A DNA stretch of 64,000 nt from Fodinibacter sp963811825 (GTDB lineage Bacteria; Actinomycetota; Actinomycetes; Actinomycetales; Dermatophilaceae): NCBI GenBank assembly GCA_963811825.1, contig CAWESS010000036.1, forward strand, positions 490,833 to 554,832, read 5' to 3'. The notes under the pieces are model-generated. The model did no database searches. It saw nothing but the letters and a program-made list of their open reading frames with translations, and had not been told where the DNA came from. Below are positions 18,104 through 27,617 of the stretch, piece by piece. Position 1 is the first letter of the stretch, and every line of letters starts with the position of its first letter. The position numbers and the translations under genes were made by a program.

Positions 18104-19036
18104 ATGACACGCAGCGCCTGGGGCCACGCCCTGCTCACCCTCACCGACGACGGAACCGTGCTCGACGCGTGGTTCCCGGCCCCGGCACTCGGCGAGCCCG
18201 GTGGCGCCGGAGAGCTCGACGCCCCGGCCGGGCTGGAGTCGCTCGTCGGTACGGATGCCGCGCGCCGGGTTCGTCGTGAGCTGCGGTTGGTCACCGCTGA
18301 CCTCGACGCCCCGCCGGCCGACACCGCCGACGGCTGGTTGCGGCTGCACCTGCTCTCCCACCGGCTCTGCGCGCCGAACAGCATCAACCTCGACGGCTTG
18401 TTCGGCGTGCTCACGAACGTCGTGTGGACCTCGCAGGGCCCCTGCGCCGTCGACGGCTTCGAGCTGACGCGGGCGCGCCTGCTCGCGCGCGGGACGGTGC
18501 AGGTCTTCGGCGTCGACAAGTTCCCCCGCATGACCGACTACGTCGTGCCGAGCGGTGTGCGCATCGCCGACGCCGACCGTGTCCGCCTGGGCGCGCACCT
18601 GGCCAGCGGAACCACCGTCATGCACGAGGGTTTCGTCAACTTCAACGCGGGCACTCTCGGCACCTCGATGGTCGAGGGGCGGATCAGCCAGGGCGTCGTC
18701 GTGGGCGACGGTTCCGACATCGGCGGCGGCGCATCCACGATGGGCACGCTGTCGGGTGGCGGCACGGAACGCGTGAGCATCGGTGAGCGTTGCCTGCTCG
18801 GAGCCGAGTCGGGGCTCGGCATCGCGCTCGGTGACGACTGCGTCGTCGAGGCCGGGCTCTACGTCACCGCGGGCACCAAGGTGTCCCTCCCGGACGGGAG
18901 CGTCACCAAGGCCCGTGAGCTGTCAGGGCAGAGCAACCTGCTCTTCCTGCGCAACTCGGTGACCGGGGCCGTGCAGGCCCGCCCTCGTGACGGGCACGGC
19001 ATCGTGCTGAACTCCGCACTCCACGCCAACGACTGA
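18104..19036 (+). CDS. dapD: Tetrahydrodipicolinate N-succinyltransferase
   Basis: A 310-residue enzyme of the actinobacterial DapD type, succinylating 2,3,4,5-tetrahydrodipicolinate. The N-terminal domain is about 150 residues; the left-handed beta-helix hexapeptide repeats run from about 170 to 280 (VRLGAHLASGTTVMHEGFVN, GGGASTMGTLSGGG, IGERCLLGAESGLGIALGDD). TAGGCT (18091-18096) ends seven bases before the ATG, leaderless. It is divergent from dapE; dapC lies 3 kb away, so three lysine-pathway genes are close together. Confidence 0.94.
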   Translation: MTRSAWGHALLTLTDDGTVLDAWFPAPALGEPGGAGELDAPAGLESLVGTDAARRVRRELRLVTADLDAPPADTADGWLRLHLLSHRLCAPNSINLDGLFGVLTNVVWTSQGPCAVDGFELTRARLLARGTVQVFGVDKFPRMTDYVVPSGVRIADADRVRLGAHLASGTTVMHEGFVNFNAGTLGTSMVEGRISQGVVVGDGSDIGGGASTMGTLSGGGTERVSIGERCLLGAESGLGIALGDDCVVEAGLYVTAGTKVSLPDGSVTKARELSGQSNLLFLRNSVTGAVQARPRDGHGIVLNSALHAND

Positions 19037-19080
19037 CACCGGGGCCGGGCCGCCCCCACCACCGAAGGACACCGAACCAC

Positions 19081-19971
19081 ATGCCGCGCACCGCCAAGGG
19101 CGCCCTCACCCTCGCCGAGGAAGGGCCCCGCTCGCCGGGCCGTCGTCGGCTGGGCGTGGTGGTCGTGCTCGCCCTCGTCGCCGTCGTGGGGGTGGCCGGG
19201 TACGCGGGCATCGGCTACCTCCGGGCGCTGGCGACCCCTGAGGAGTGCCTGGTCACCGCGGCCGGCTCGACCTTCCAGTGGGCTCCCGACCAGGCGAGCA
19301 ACGCCGCCGCGATCACCGCCATCGCGCTGAAGCGTGACCTGCCGCCGCGGGCCGCCACCATCGCCATCGCGACGGCCATGCAGGAGTCGAAGGTCCGCAA
19401 CATCACCTACGGCGACCGCGACTCGCTGGGGCTCTTCCAGCAGCGCCCGTCCCAGGGTTGGGGCACGCGCGAGCAGATCCTCAACCCCGAGTACTCCACG
19501 AACAAGTTCTACGACGCCCTGGTCAAGGTCGACGGGTACACGACGATGGAGATCACCGACGCCGCTCAGGAGGTGCAGCGCTCGGCCGCCGGGAAGGCGT
19601 ACGCGCAGCACGAGGCTCAGGCGCGGGTCACGGCATCCGCGCTGTCCGGGCAGACGCACGCCGGGGTCGTGTGCGTGCTCGAGGACCCGCAGTCACCGGG
19701 CGACCCGCAGGCGGTGGCCTCGTTGATCGAGCAGGACTTCGGGGTCACGGCCGAGGTCGAGGGCGACACGGTGACGTTGCGCACCGACGACGAGGACCTC
19801 GCGTGGGCCGTGGGCTCGTGGGGCGTGGCCCGGGCCACCGACACCGGCGCCGTGCGGGTCGTGGTCGGCGACCGGGAATGGCGTCGCAGCATGGACGACT
19901 CCGCCCGGGAGTGGGACACCACCGACGCACCTGCCGCAGACGCTCCGGCAGTCACCATCCACCTCACCTGA
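19081..19971 (+). CDS. Membrane-anchored protein with lysozyme-like central domain
   Basis: A 296-residue protein: short basic N-terminus, one transmembrane helix at about residues 24-46 (LGVVVVLALVAVVGVAGYAG) and an extracellular part. The centre (ATAMQESKVRNITYGDRDSLGLFQQRPSQGWGT near residue 97, shown here in part) has the Glu-Ser motif and a GLFQ tract like transglycosylase/lysozyme folds. I do not know a characterised member; I treat peptidoglycan cleavage as a hypothesis. It starts 44 bases after dapD on the same strand and may be cotranscribed, linking it with cell-wall supply. The stop abuts the remnant on the other strand. Confidence 0.8.
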   Translation: MPRTAKGALTLAEEGPRSPGRRRLGVVVVLALVAVVGVAGYAGIGYLRALATPEECLVTAAGSTFQWAPDQASNAAAITAIALKRDLPPRAATIAIATAMQESKVRNITYGDRDSLGLFQQRPSQGWGTREQILNPEYSTNKFYDALVKVDGYTTMEITDAAQEVQRSAAGKAYAQHEAQARVTASALSGQTHAGVVCVLEDPQSPGDPQAVASLIEQDFGVTAEVEGDTVTLRTDDEDLAWAVGSWGVARATDTGAVRVVVGDREWRRSMDDSAREWDTTDAPAADAPAVTIHLT

Positions 19972-19974
19972 CGA

Positions 19975-20537
19975 AGGACCGGCCTCCCACGCAGGCGGGG
20001 GCGCAGGAGGTAGACCGACTGGGGCGACAGGAGGCCGCCGGTGAGCGCCCGGACCCGGCGCAGCCGCACGGCCCACTCGTCATCGGTCGCCACGACGCCA
20101 CCGAGGAGATCACCGTGCCCCCCGATGAACTTCGTGGCCGAGTGCACGCTCAGCACTGCTCCGTGCGCGAGCGGCTGTTGCAGCACCGGGGTCGCGAAGG
20201 TGTTGTCGACGAGCACGGGGACGTCCCCTGCCCTGGCGACGACGTCGCCGATGTCGACGAGGTCGAGCGAGGGGTTGCCCGGGGTCTCCACGACGACGAG
20301 GCCGGTGTCGGCGCGGGTCGCGGCATCCACCTGCTCGGCCGTCGCCCAGGTGACCCGGGTACCGAGCAGGCCGGTGGCCAGGAGGTGGTCGGTTCCGCCG
20401 TACAGCGGTCGCACCGCGACGACGTGCGGCCGGCCTGCGGCCACGGACGCGAGCAGGCAGGCCGTGATCGCGGCCATCCCCGACGCGAAGGCCACAGCTG
20501 CGGGCAGGATGGGTCCAACCTCGCCTCCCTCACCCAC
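19975..20537 (-). pseudogene. Truncated Cys/Met metabolism PLP enzyme
   Basis: A frame of about 188 codons matching the central part of cystathionine gamma-synthase/methionine gamma-lyase-type enzymes: AVAFASGMAAITACLL, VDNTFATPVLQQPLAHGA and the PLP-lysine motif VHSATKFIGGHGDLLGG, ending near GGLLSPQSVYLLRPRLRG. About 60-80 residues are missing at the N-terminus and about 150 at the C-terminus compared with family length (370-400). Upstream it abuts gltA (19 bases); downstream it runs into the antisense of the gene ending at 19971. No frame on either side continues the homology that I can see. It could be a decayed gene or an assembly deletion. Confidence 0.75.
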
Positions 20538-20555
20538 CCAGACCTTGGGAGGAGG

Positions 20556-21842
<1,287 letters not shown>

Positions 21843-21891
21843 GTCTGTTGTCCTTCGCGAGGGGCAGGGAACGTTTCGACCCTACAGTCCG

Positions 21892-21916
21892 GGCTCCCGG
21901 GCAGAAACCGGGAGCC
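21892..21916 (-). terminator. 9-bp GC hairpin terminator after dapC
   Basis: GGCTCCCGG (21892-21900) and CCGGGAGCC (21908-21916) form a perfect stem with a seven-base loop. It is downstream of the dapC stop (21938) and just upstream of the gltA promoter region, so it should end the fdxA-dapC transcript. Confidence 0.65.
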
Positions 21917-21937
21917 ACTCCACGGCGACGCGGGAGG

Positions 21938-23086
21938 TCATGCGAGACGCCGAACGGCGGCCTCGATGCGCTCGTCGGTCGCCGTGAGCGCGATGCGCAC
22001 GTGCTGCCGCCCGGCCGGGCCGTAGAAGTCTCCCGGGGCAGCGAGGATGCCGCGCGCGGCCAGCCGCTCGATGCTCACCCTGCAGTCCTCCCCCGCGCTC
22101 GCCCACAGGTACAGGCCGGCCTCGGAGTCGTCGACCCGCAGGCCGAACTGCTCCACGGCCGGGCGCAGGGCGTCCCGGCGTGCGGCGTAGCGCTGCTTCT
22201 GCTCGGCGACGTGGTCCGCGTCGGACAGCGCCGCGAGCATGGCCCGTTGCACCGGCCACGGCACGATCATCCCGGCGTGCTTGCGGACCTCGAGGAGGCG
22301 GCCGACGAGCGCAGGGTCACCGGCGACGAAGGCACCCCGGTAGCCGGCGAGGTTCGACTGCTTGGACAGCGAGTAGACGCTGAGCAGTCCCTCGTGCGAG
22401 CCGCCCGTGACGCGGGGGTCGAGGATCGAGGGTGTCGTCGGCGGCTCGCGCGACCCCGGCTCCCTGGGCCTCCAGTCGAGCTCGGCGTAGCACTCGTCGG
22501 ACGCGACGACGACACCGTGCGCCCGGGCCCACGACACGACCTTCGCGAGGTGCTCGATCCCCAGGACCTTGCCCGTGGGGTTGCCCGGGGTGTTGAGCCA
22601 CAGCAGCTTCGGCGTCGTCGCCGCGGTCAGCGGACCGAGTGCCGTGAGGGCGTCGACGGCGACCGGGGTGGCCCTCGCGAGTCGGGCACCGACGTCATAG
22701 GTCGGGTAGGCCACCCGGGGGAACGCGACCACGTCCCCGGGGCCGATCCCGAGGAGCGTCGGCAGCCAGGCGACGAGCTCCTTGGAGCCGATCGTCGGCA
22801 GCACCCCTGCGGGGTCGACGTCGGGCACCCCGCGTCGGGCGGCGAACCACGTGGCCACGGCCTCACGAAGGTCGGCCGTGCCCCACGTCAGCGGATAGCC
22901 GTGCGCGTCCGAGGCGGCGGCGAGGGCCTCACGGATGACCGCCGGAGTGGGGTCGACCGGTGTGCCGACCGACAGGTCCACGAGCCCGACCCCTGCGGAG
23001 CCCTCGATGGAGGGATCGGAAAAGGCGCTCGCCCGCTCCTTGGTCGGAGCGAGCGAGTCCCAGGGGAAGTCGGGGAGCGAGAGCAC
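21938..23086 (-). CDS. dapC: Succinyldiaminopimelate transaminase
   Basis: A 382-residue fold-type I aminotransferase (class I/II) of the actinobacterial DapC type, converting N-succinyl-2-amino-6-oxopimelate to succinyl-diaminopimelate with glutamate. Seen: LSVGTPVDPTPAVIREAL near residue 38, NTPGNPTGKVLGI near 166, SDECYAELDW near 197 and the PLP-lysine region YSLSKQSNLAGYRGAF near 240, which is the S-K-xx-N-x-A-G-x-R motif. It starts with GTG 16 bases after fdxA on the same strand; fdxA-dapC adjacency is common in actinobacteria. It completes the three dap genes in this region. Confidence 0.93.
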   Translation of the reverse strand: MLSLPDFPWDSLAPTKERASAFSDPSIEGSAGVGLVDLSVGTPVDPTPAVIREALAAASDAHGYPLTWGTADLREAVATWFAARRGVPDVDPAGVLPTIGSKELVAWLPTLLGIGPGDVVAFPRVAYPTYDVGARLARATPVAVDALTALGPLTAATTPKLLWLNTPGNPTGKVLGIEHLAKVVSWARAHGVVVASDECYAELDWRPREPGSREPPTTPSILDPRVTGGSHEGLLSVYSLSKQSNLAGYRGAFVAGDPALVGRLLEVRKHAGMIVPWPVQRAMLAALSDADHVAEQKQRYAARRDALRPAVEQFGLRVDDSEAGLYLWASAGEDCRVSIERLAARGILAAPGDFYGPAGRQHVRIALTATDERIEAAVRRLA

Positions 23087-23102
23087 CAGGGGTGGGCCCG
23101 CC

Positions 23103-23429
23103 CTACTCGTCGTGCTCCTGCGGCGGCAGCGCGGAGATGATCGGGTGGTCCTTGGGGATCATGCCGAGCTTGGCGGCGCCGCCGGGGCTGCCGAGGTCGT
23201 CGAAGAACTCGACGTTGGCCTTGTAGTACTCGGCCCACTGCTCGGGGACGTCGTCCTCGTAGTAGATGGCCTCGACCGGGCAGACCGGTTCGCACGCGCC
23301 ACAGTCGACGCACTCGTCGGGGTGGATGTAGAGACTGCGCTCACCCTCGTAGATGCAGTCGACGGGACACTCCTCGATGCAGGCCTTGTCCTTGAGGTCG
23401 ACACAGGGCTGCGCGATCACGTACGTCAT
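23103..23429 (-). CDS. fdxA: 7Fe ferredoxin (FdxA type)
   Basis: A 108-residue seven-iron ferredoxin. The N-terminal half has the cysteines of a [3Fe-4S]/[4Fe-4S] pair: CVDLKDKACIEECPVDC and HPDECVDCGACEPVCP; the rest is the C-terminal extension typical of the actinobacterial and Azotobacter-like proteins. ATG at 23427-23429 is seven bases after TAGTAT (minus strand 23442-23437), so the mRNA is predicted leaderless. It is first in a two-gene transcript with dapC. It serves as an electron carrier; the partner is not shown. Confidence 0.94.
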   Translation of the reverse strand: MTYVIAQPCVDLKDKACIEECPVDCIYEGERSLYIHPDECVDCGACEPVCPVEAIYYEDDVPEQWAEYYKANVEFFDDLGSPGGAAKLGMIPKDHPIISALPPQEHDE

Positions 23430-23436
23430 GGCGCAC

Positions 23437-23443
23437 ATACTAT
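23437..23443. promoter_or_regulatory. Shared divergent -10 element for fdxA and the GNAT gene
   Basis: The seven bases ATACTAT read as TACTAT (23438-23443) on the plus strand and TAGTAT (23442-23437) on the minus strand. Each hexamer ends exactly seven bases before an ATG: 23451 on plus, 23429 on minus. Both genes therefore look leaderless and their start codons are only 21 bases apart, so polymerases could not bind both directions at once. Confidence 0.6.
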
Positions 23444-23450
23444 GCGGGCC

Positions 23451-24491
23451 ATGGACGAGCGTGCGGCCGGGCCGGATCGTGGCCCACGCGTCGGGTCGCG
23501 TGTCGTGGTGCGCCATGCCCTGGAGGTGCCGGACCCGAGCACCGGTGCGACCCTCACCGACGTCGTCGGCGACCTCGTCGCGACGGATGCCGCACACCTC
23601 GTCGTCCGCACCCGCCGTGGTGTGGTCACCGTTCCACGCCACCTCGTGACCGCGCTGAAGGAGATCCCTCCGACCCCCTCGCGCCGCGGCAGCCCCCACC
23701 GGGCGCTGTCGGTCGAGGACCTGCAGCGCGTCATGATCGGGGCCTGGCCGGCGATGGAGACCGAGCGGCTCGGCGACTGGGTGTTGCGTGCCTCGCGCGG
23801 CTTCACCCAGCGAGCCAACTCGGTCGTGACCGTGGGCAGCCCGGGCCTTGCGCTGCCGGCGGCGCTGGATGCCGTCGAGCGCTGGTACGCCGTGCGCGGG
23901 CTGCCCGCCAACCTCACCCTGGCCGGCCCCGTCGGGTTCGACCCGGCATCCGATGCCGTGGGTGTGGAGGCGCTGCGCCGCGGCTACCGCGCGCGCGTGC
24001 CCACCGTCACCCTCACCGCCCCCACCCGACTCATTGCGAATGACCCACTCCGAGGTACCTCGAACGACCCTGTGGCGGTCGGTGTTCTGCAAGAAGTCGG
24101 GGTCGGCGAGGTGCTGACCGACGAATGGCTCGCCGCCTACCGGGCCTACCGCGAGGTGGACGATGTGGCGGCCCGCGCCGTCCTCACCGGCTCGCCGGCG
24201 CAGGTGTTCGCCACGGCGACGGATGCCGGGGGTCGGGTCCTCGGCATCGGTCGCCTCGGGCTGGCCTCGGCGTGGGGTGGCATCGCCGCGATGTGGGTCG
24301 ACCCGGCTGCTCGTCGGCAGGGGCTGGCGTCCCGCCTGCTGACCGCGCTCGCGCGAGCGGCCGCCGACTCGGGAGTCGCCTCACTGCACCTGCAGACCGA
24401 CTCCGACAACGCTGCGGCGCTGGCGCTGTACGAGCAGCGGGGGTTCGAGCGACACCACGCCTACGTCAACCTCACCCGGCCGCCGACCTGA
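23451..24491 (+). CDS. GNAT-family N-acetyltransferase with N-terminal extension
   Basis: A 346-residue protein. Residues 1-80 form a small beta-rich domain (VGSRVVVRHALEVPDPSTGA, VVTVPRHLVTALKEIPP); the C-terminal 130 residues are a GNAT domain with the acetyl-CoA loop VDPAARRQGLASRLLTAL near residue 285 and the late motif NAAALALYEQRGFERHHAYV. The part in between (GDWVLRASRGFTQRANSVV) is typical of a GNAT subgroup seen beside fdxA in actinobacteria. I choose ATG 23451 over 23442 because the -10 box predicts transcription starting there. The acceptor is unknown. Confidence 0.88.
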   Translation: MDERAAGPDRGPRVGSRVVVRHALEVPDPSTGATLTDVVGDLVATDAAHLVVRTRRGVVTVPRHLVTALKEIPPTPSRRGSPHRALSVEDLQRVMIGAWPAMETERLGDWVLRASRGFTQRANSVVTVGSPGLALPAALDAVERWYAVRGLPANLTLAGPVGFDPASDAVGVEALRRGYRARVPTVTLTAPTRLIANDPLRGTSNDPVAVGVLQEVGVGEVLTDEWLAAYRAYREVDDVAARAVLTGSPAQVFATATDAGGRVLGIGRLGLASAWGGIAAMWVDPAARRQGLASRLLTALARAAADSGVASLHLQTDSDNAAALALYEQRGFERHHAYVNLTRPPT

Positions 24492-24509
24492 GCGAACCGG
24501 GGCCGGTGG

Positions 24510-26237
24510 TCAGGAGGGCTTGGGGTTGGTGCAGGTGACGTCGTCCTCGGGCCGGTAGTTCGTCGTGAACTTCTCGGTCTTCACGACCTTCCCGCCCTCC
24601 TTGACGATGCGGCCGACGTTGACCTTGAAGCCGACGACCGGGCTCTGGTCGAGGCAGTCGGGGTCGTCGTCGGTGTACTTCTTGGGCTGCACGAAGTCGT
24701 AGCGCTCGCTCTTGGTCGCCGTGACGTCGTACTTCTTGGTGCCCCAGAAGTTCACCGTCATCGAGGTGTTGGTCGTGATGACCTCGATGCGCACGCCACC
24801 GTCGGTGGTGTTCGTGAACTTGTTGTGCAGGTCGGGCCACGAGATCGTCGCCTCGCGCCCCTCGGGGTAGCGCGAGATGTAGTAGTAGTGCGGTGTCCAC
24901 TCGTCGAGCTGCATCCCGGAGAAGAAGGCCGCGTTGAAGATCGTCGTCGACACCTGCGAGATGCCGCCGCCGTACGCGCTCGTGGAGCGGCCGCCACTGA
25001 TGATGCCCGCCTTGACGTAGCCCTTCTCGGGGGTGCGCTTGCCCAGGATGCCGTTCATGCTGAACTGGCCACCCGGCGGGATGTACGTGCCGTTGATGAT
25101 CCTCGACGCGAGCTTGATGTTCTGCACGCGCGGCTGCCCCGACGGGTAGTTGGTCGTGAAGGAGGAGATCTTCTCCTTGGGCAGCGTGGCCTTGGCGATG
25201 GCGGTCGTGAACTTCGGCTCGACGGTCCTGGTCGCGACGGTGGCGGTGCGCGTCGGCGTCGAGATGGCCTTCCAGACCTCGCTCTGGAGCGAGGGGTCGT
25301 CGAGAGCCAGGCCCGGCACGTGTGCCTTGACACTGGGCTTGCTGCCGGAGAAGGTCACGACGGCGTCCTTGGCGACCACCTCGGTGCCCGACTTCTCGGC
25401 CGCCTCGTGGACGATCGCGGCCAGCTTCTCGGGGTCGGCCTTCGGGGTGATCGTGCCGGACTCCTCAGGCGTGAGGACGATGGCCGGGGCGAACGCCTTC
25501 GGCGACAGGGTGAAGGACTTCTCGCCCGCCGTCACCGTCACCGGGGCGGAGACGGCGACGTCGGCGAACTCACTCTTGACCCGGGCCAGCTCCTTCGCCG
25601 ACACCTTCGGCTCGAGGGTGCGGGCAGCCACCTTGATGCTCGTCTGCGCCGGCCACCAGCGCTGCACCGCGGCCACCGTTCCTGCGACGTCGGTGCTCGT
25701 GCCCGTCACCGGCTCCTCGAGGGTTGCCTTGCCCTCGGCCACGGAGACCGACCCCTCGACCGGCTCGGCGTCGAGCTCACCCCGCGCCGCGTCGACGGTC
25801 TGGGTGAACACGTCCTCGTCGACGATGACGACGGCGCTCTCGTCCGAGCCACCGGACAGGGTGCGCCACACGGCTGCCGGTGCCAGCGAGAAGCCGACGA
25901 GGCCGTCGACCGTCGCGTCGACGTCGACGGCCACGCCGAGGTCCTTCGGGAGGCTCTCGACCTCACCGGCGGTGGACGTCAGGGTGATCGGTTCGGACGC
26001 CGCATCGGCGAGTGCCGTGGTCAGCGTCGCGCGCGCCTGGTCGGCGTCCTGGCCACCGACGGCGACCCCCGCGACCGTCGTGCCTCGAGGAACCCGGTCG
26101 CCCAGGACCACCGCTGCCGCCACGTAGGCGGCCACGACGGCCAGGAGTGCGGCGCCCACGGCCAGGGGCCAACGTCGGCGCGAAGGAGTCGGCTCGGCCA
26201 GGTCGTGGCCGTGGTCGTCCAGAATGGGATGGGTCAT
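24510..26237 (-). CDS. VanW family membrane-anchored protein
   Basis: A 575-residue protein: cytosolic tail, one transmembrane helix at about residues 25-47 (WPLAVGAALLAVVAAYVAAA), two peptidoglycan-binding-like YoaR/G5-type repeats (about 55-330; TVAGVAVGGQDADQARATL and a second LAAIVHEAAEK segment), then the VanW domain from about 360 (FTTNYPSGQPRVQNIKLAS, YIPPGGQFSMNGILGKRT, YGGGISQVSTTIFNAAF). VanW occurs in vancomycin operons and widely elsewhere; the function is unknown, probably cell-wall related. The ATG overlaps the upstream stop (ATGA), so it is the last gene of the run from typA. Confidence 0.88.
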   Translation of the reverse strand: MTHPILDDHGHDLAEPTPSRRRWPLAVGAALLAVVAAYVAAAVVLGDRVPRGTTVAGVAVGGQDADQARATLTTALADAASEPITLTSTAGEVESLPKDLGVAVDVDATVDGLVGFSLAPAAVWRTLSGGSDESAVVIVDEDVFTQTVDAARGELDAEPVEGSVSVAEGKATLEEPVTGTSTDVAGTVAAVQRWWPAQTSIKVAARTLEPKVSAKELARVKSEFADVAVSAPVTVTAGEKSFTLSPKAFAPAIVLTPEESGTITPKADPEKLAAIVHEAAEKSGTEVVAKDAVVTFSGSKPSVKAHVPGLALDDPSLQSEVWKAISTPTRTATVATRTVEPKFTTAIAKATLPKEKISSFTTNYPSGQPRVQNIKLASRIINGTYIPPGGQFSMNGILGKRTPEKGYVKAGIISGGRSTSAYGGGISQVSTTIFNAAFFSGMQLDEWTPHYYYISRYPEGREATISWPDLHNKFTNTTDGGVRIEVITTNTSMTVNFWGTKKYDVTATKSERYDFVQPKKYTDDDPDCLDQSPVVGFKVNVGRIVKEGGKVVKTEKFTTNYRPEDDVTCTNPKPS

Positions 26238-26731
26238 GCGATGTTCCCGTAGCTTCCTCGAAAGTGGACCAGGGCCGGACCAACGGTGTCGGGCAAGGTG
26301 ATGGCAAGGACCTGCGCCACGACGATCGCGTGGTCCCCGGCCGGGTGCGTGTCGGTGACCCGGCACTCGAGCTGCATGAGCGCACCGTCGAGGAGTGCCA
26401 TGCCGGTGTGCTCACCGCGGTGGTGGGGGGCCCGGTCGAGCTGGCCGTGCAGGGGTCGACCCGGGGTGGCGAACCACTGGGCCAGCGGCCGCTGGTCGGC
26501 GGCCAGCACGCTCGCCCCGAAGACCCCTGACTCGGCCACTGCAGCCAGCCACCGGGTCTCGTTCTCGACGCACACGAGCACGAGCAGCGGGTCGAGCGAG
26601 ACCGACGTGAGGGTGTCGGCGGTCATGGCGTGGTCGTGCCCCGCCGTGGTCGTCGTGAGGACGGTGACACCCGAGACGAGGCGACCCATGGCCTGGCGGA
26701 AGCGGGCAGGGTCGAGGGGGTCCGTACTCAC
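26234..26731 (-). CDS. Flavin reductase-like domain protein
   Basis: A 165-residue protein of the flavin reductase-like (split-barrel FMN-binding) family: FRQAMGRLVSGVTVLTTT at the N-terminus, HAMTADTLTSVSLDPLLVLV (the FMN phosphate region), GVFGASVLAADQRPLAQWFA and a C-terminal VHFRGSYGNIA strand. Members reduce FMN/FAD with NAD(P)H, often for a partner monooxygenase; no partner is seen nearby. GTG start at 26729-26731 overlaps the mshB stop, and its own stop overlaps the VanW gene. The cofactor preference cannot be read. Confidence 0.87.
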   Translation of the reverse strand: MSTDPLDPARFRQAMGRLVSGVTVLTTTTAGHDHAMTADTLTSVSLDPLLVLVCVENETRWLAAVAESGVFGASVLAADQRPLAQWFATPGRPLHGQLDRAPHHRGEHTGMALLDGALMQLECRVTDTHPAGDHAIVVAQVLAITLPDTVGPALVHFRGSYGNIA

Positions 26732-27617
26732 GCTGCTCCCTCCTGCCGAACGGGCTGGCCGGTCTCGGGGTCGAGGCGGGCGAAACCCTCGCGCCCGGCG
26801 AGCCGGGCCACGACGTGGTTGGACAAGGCATACCACCCGTCCCCGACGACGACCTGCGTCTCGTGGAAGGTCAGGGCCTCGGCCTGTGCCGCCACGACGG
26901 ACGGGTCGATGACGGCGTGCGTCACGACGCTGTCGGGCACGACGGACGAGGGCAGCGGGTCGTTCGGCCCCGGCACGACCAGCTCACGGTCCGCAGGCAC
27001 GTTCGCGGCGAGCCAGGCGCGGTCCTCGAGGGCCCACGACAGCGGCGTCAGCACGGCATACAGCACCGGTGGCTCGACTCCTGCGGCGCACCGACGCGAC
27101 GGCGCGCACGGTGGCGTCGTGGGTTCGCACGTGGTCGGGGTGGCCGTAGCCACCGGTCGCGTCGTAGGTGACCACGACGTCGGGGCGAAGGGCGTCGAGC
27201 ACCGCACGGATGCCGGCTGCCGCCTCGGCGAGGTCGGCGCCCGCCCACGCCCGCGGGTGCAGACGCCGCGGCGGACCCCACCATGCCCGAGTCCCGGTAG
27301 GTGGTCGGTGCGCCCGGTGAGCCTCCGCCGAGCAGGTGGTGGGTGACGCGCAGTGAGGTCATGGCGCCCTCGAGCTCGGCCCGACGGTGGGCTGCAAGAG
27401 GGTCCCCCTCGGCACCCTCGAGGTGGGCGAGGTGCTGGGGGATGACCTCGCCCTCCTCGCCCAGGGTGCACGTCAGCACGTGGACGTCGTCCCCACGAGC
27501 CACGTGGTGCGCCAGCGCGACGCCGGTGGCCAGGGTCTCGTCGTCAGGGTGTGCGTGCACGAAGAGCAGCCGGGGACGCCGCCCGCTCAGGTCGAGTCCG
27601 TCGAGGAGGCCCTTCAC
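26728..27617 (-). CDS. mshB: Mycothiol GlcNAc-Ins deacetylase, frame interrupted twice
   Basis: The PIG-L family zinc deacetylase that converts GlcNAc-inositol to GlcN-inositol in mycothiol synthesis. Seen in three successive frames: RLLFVHAHPDDETLATG with LTCTLGEEGEVIPQHLA and YRDSGM (frame 1, from GTG 27617), HPRAWAGADLAEAA to GGYGHPDHVRTHDATVRAV (frame 2), then VEPPVLYAVLTPLSWALEDR to the TGA at 26728 (frame 3). Breaks lie at about 27258-27282 and 27088-27097. Joined, the length is about 296 residues, equal to the known enzymes (about 300), and all motifs (HPDDE, HPDH) are present, so sequence errors are the likeliest cause. Overlaps both neighbours. Confidence 0.87.
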
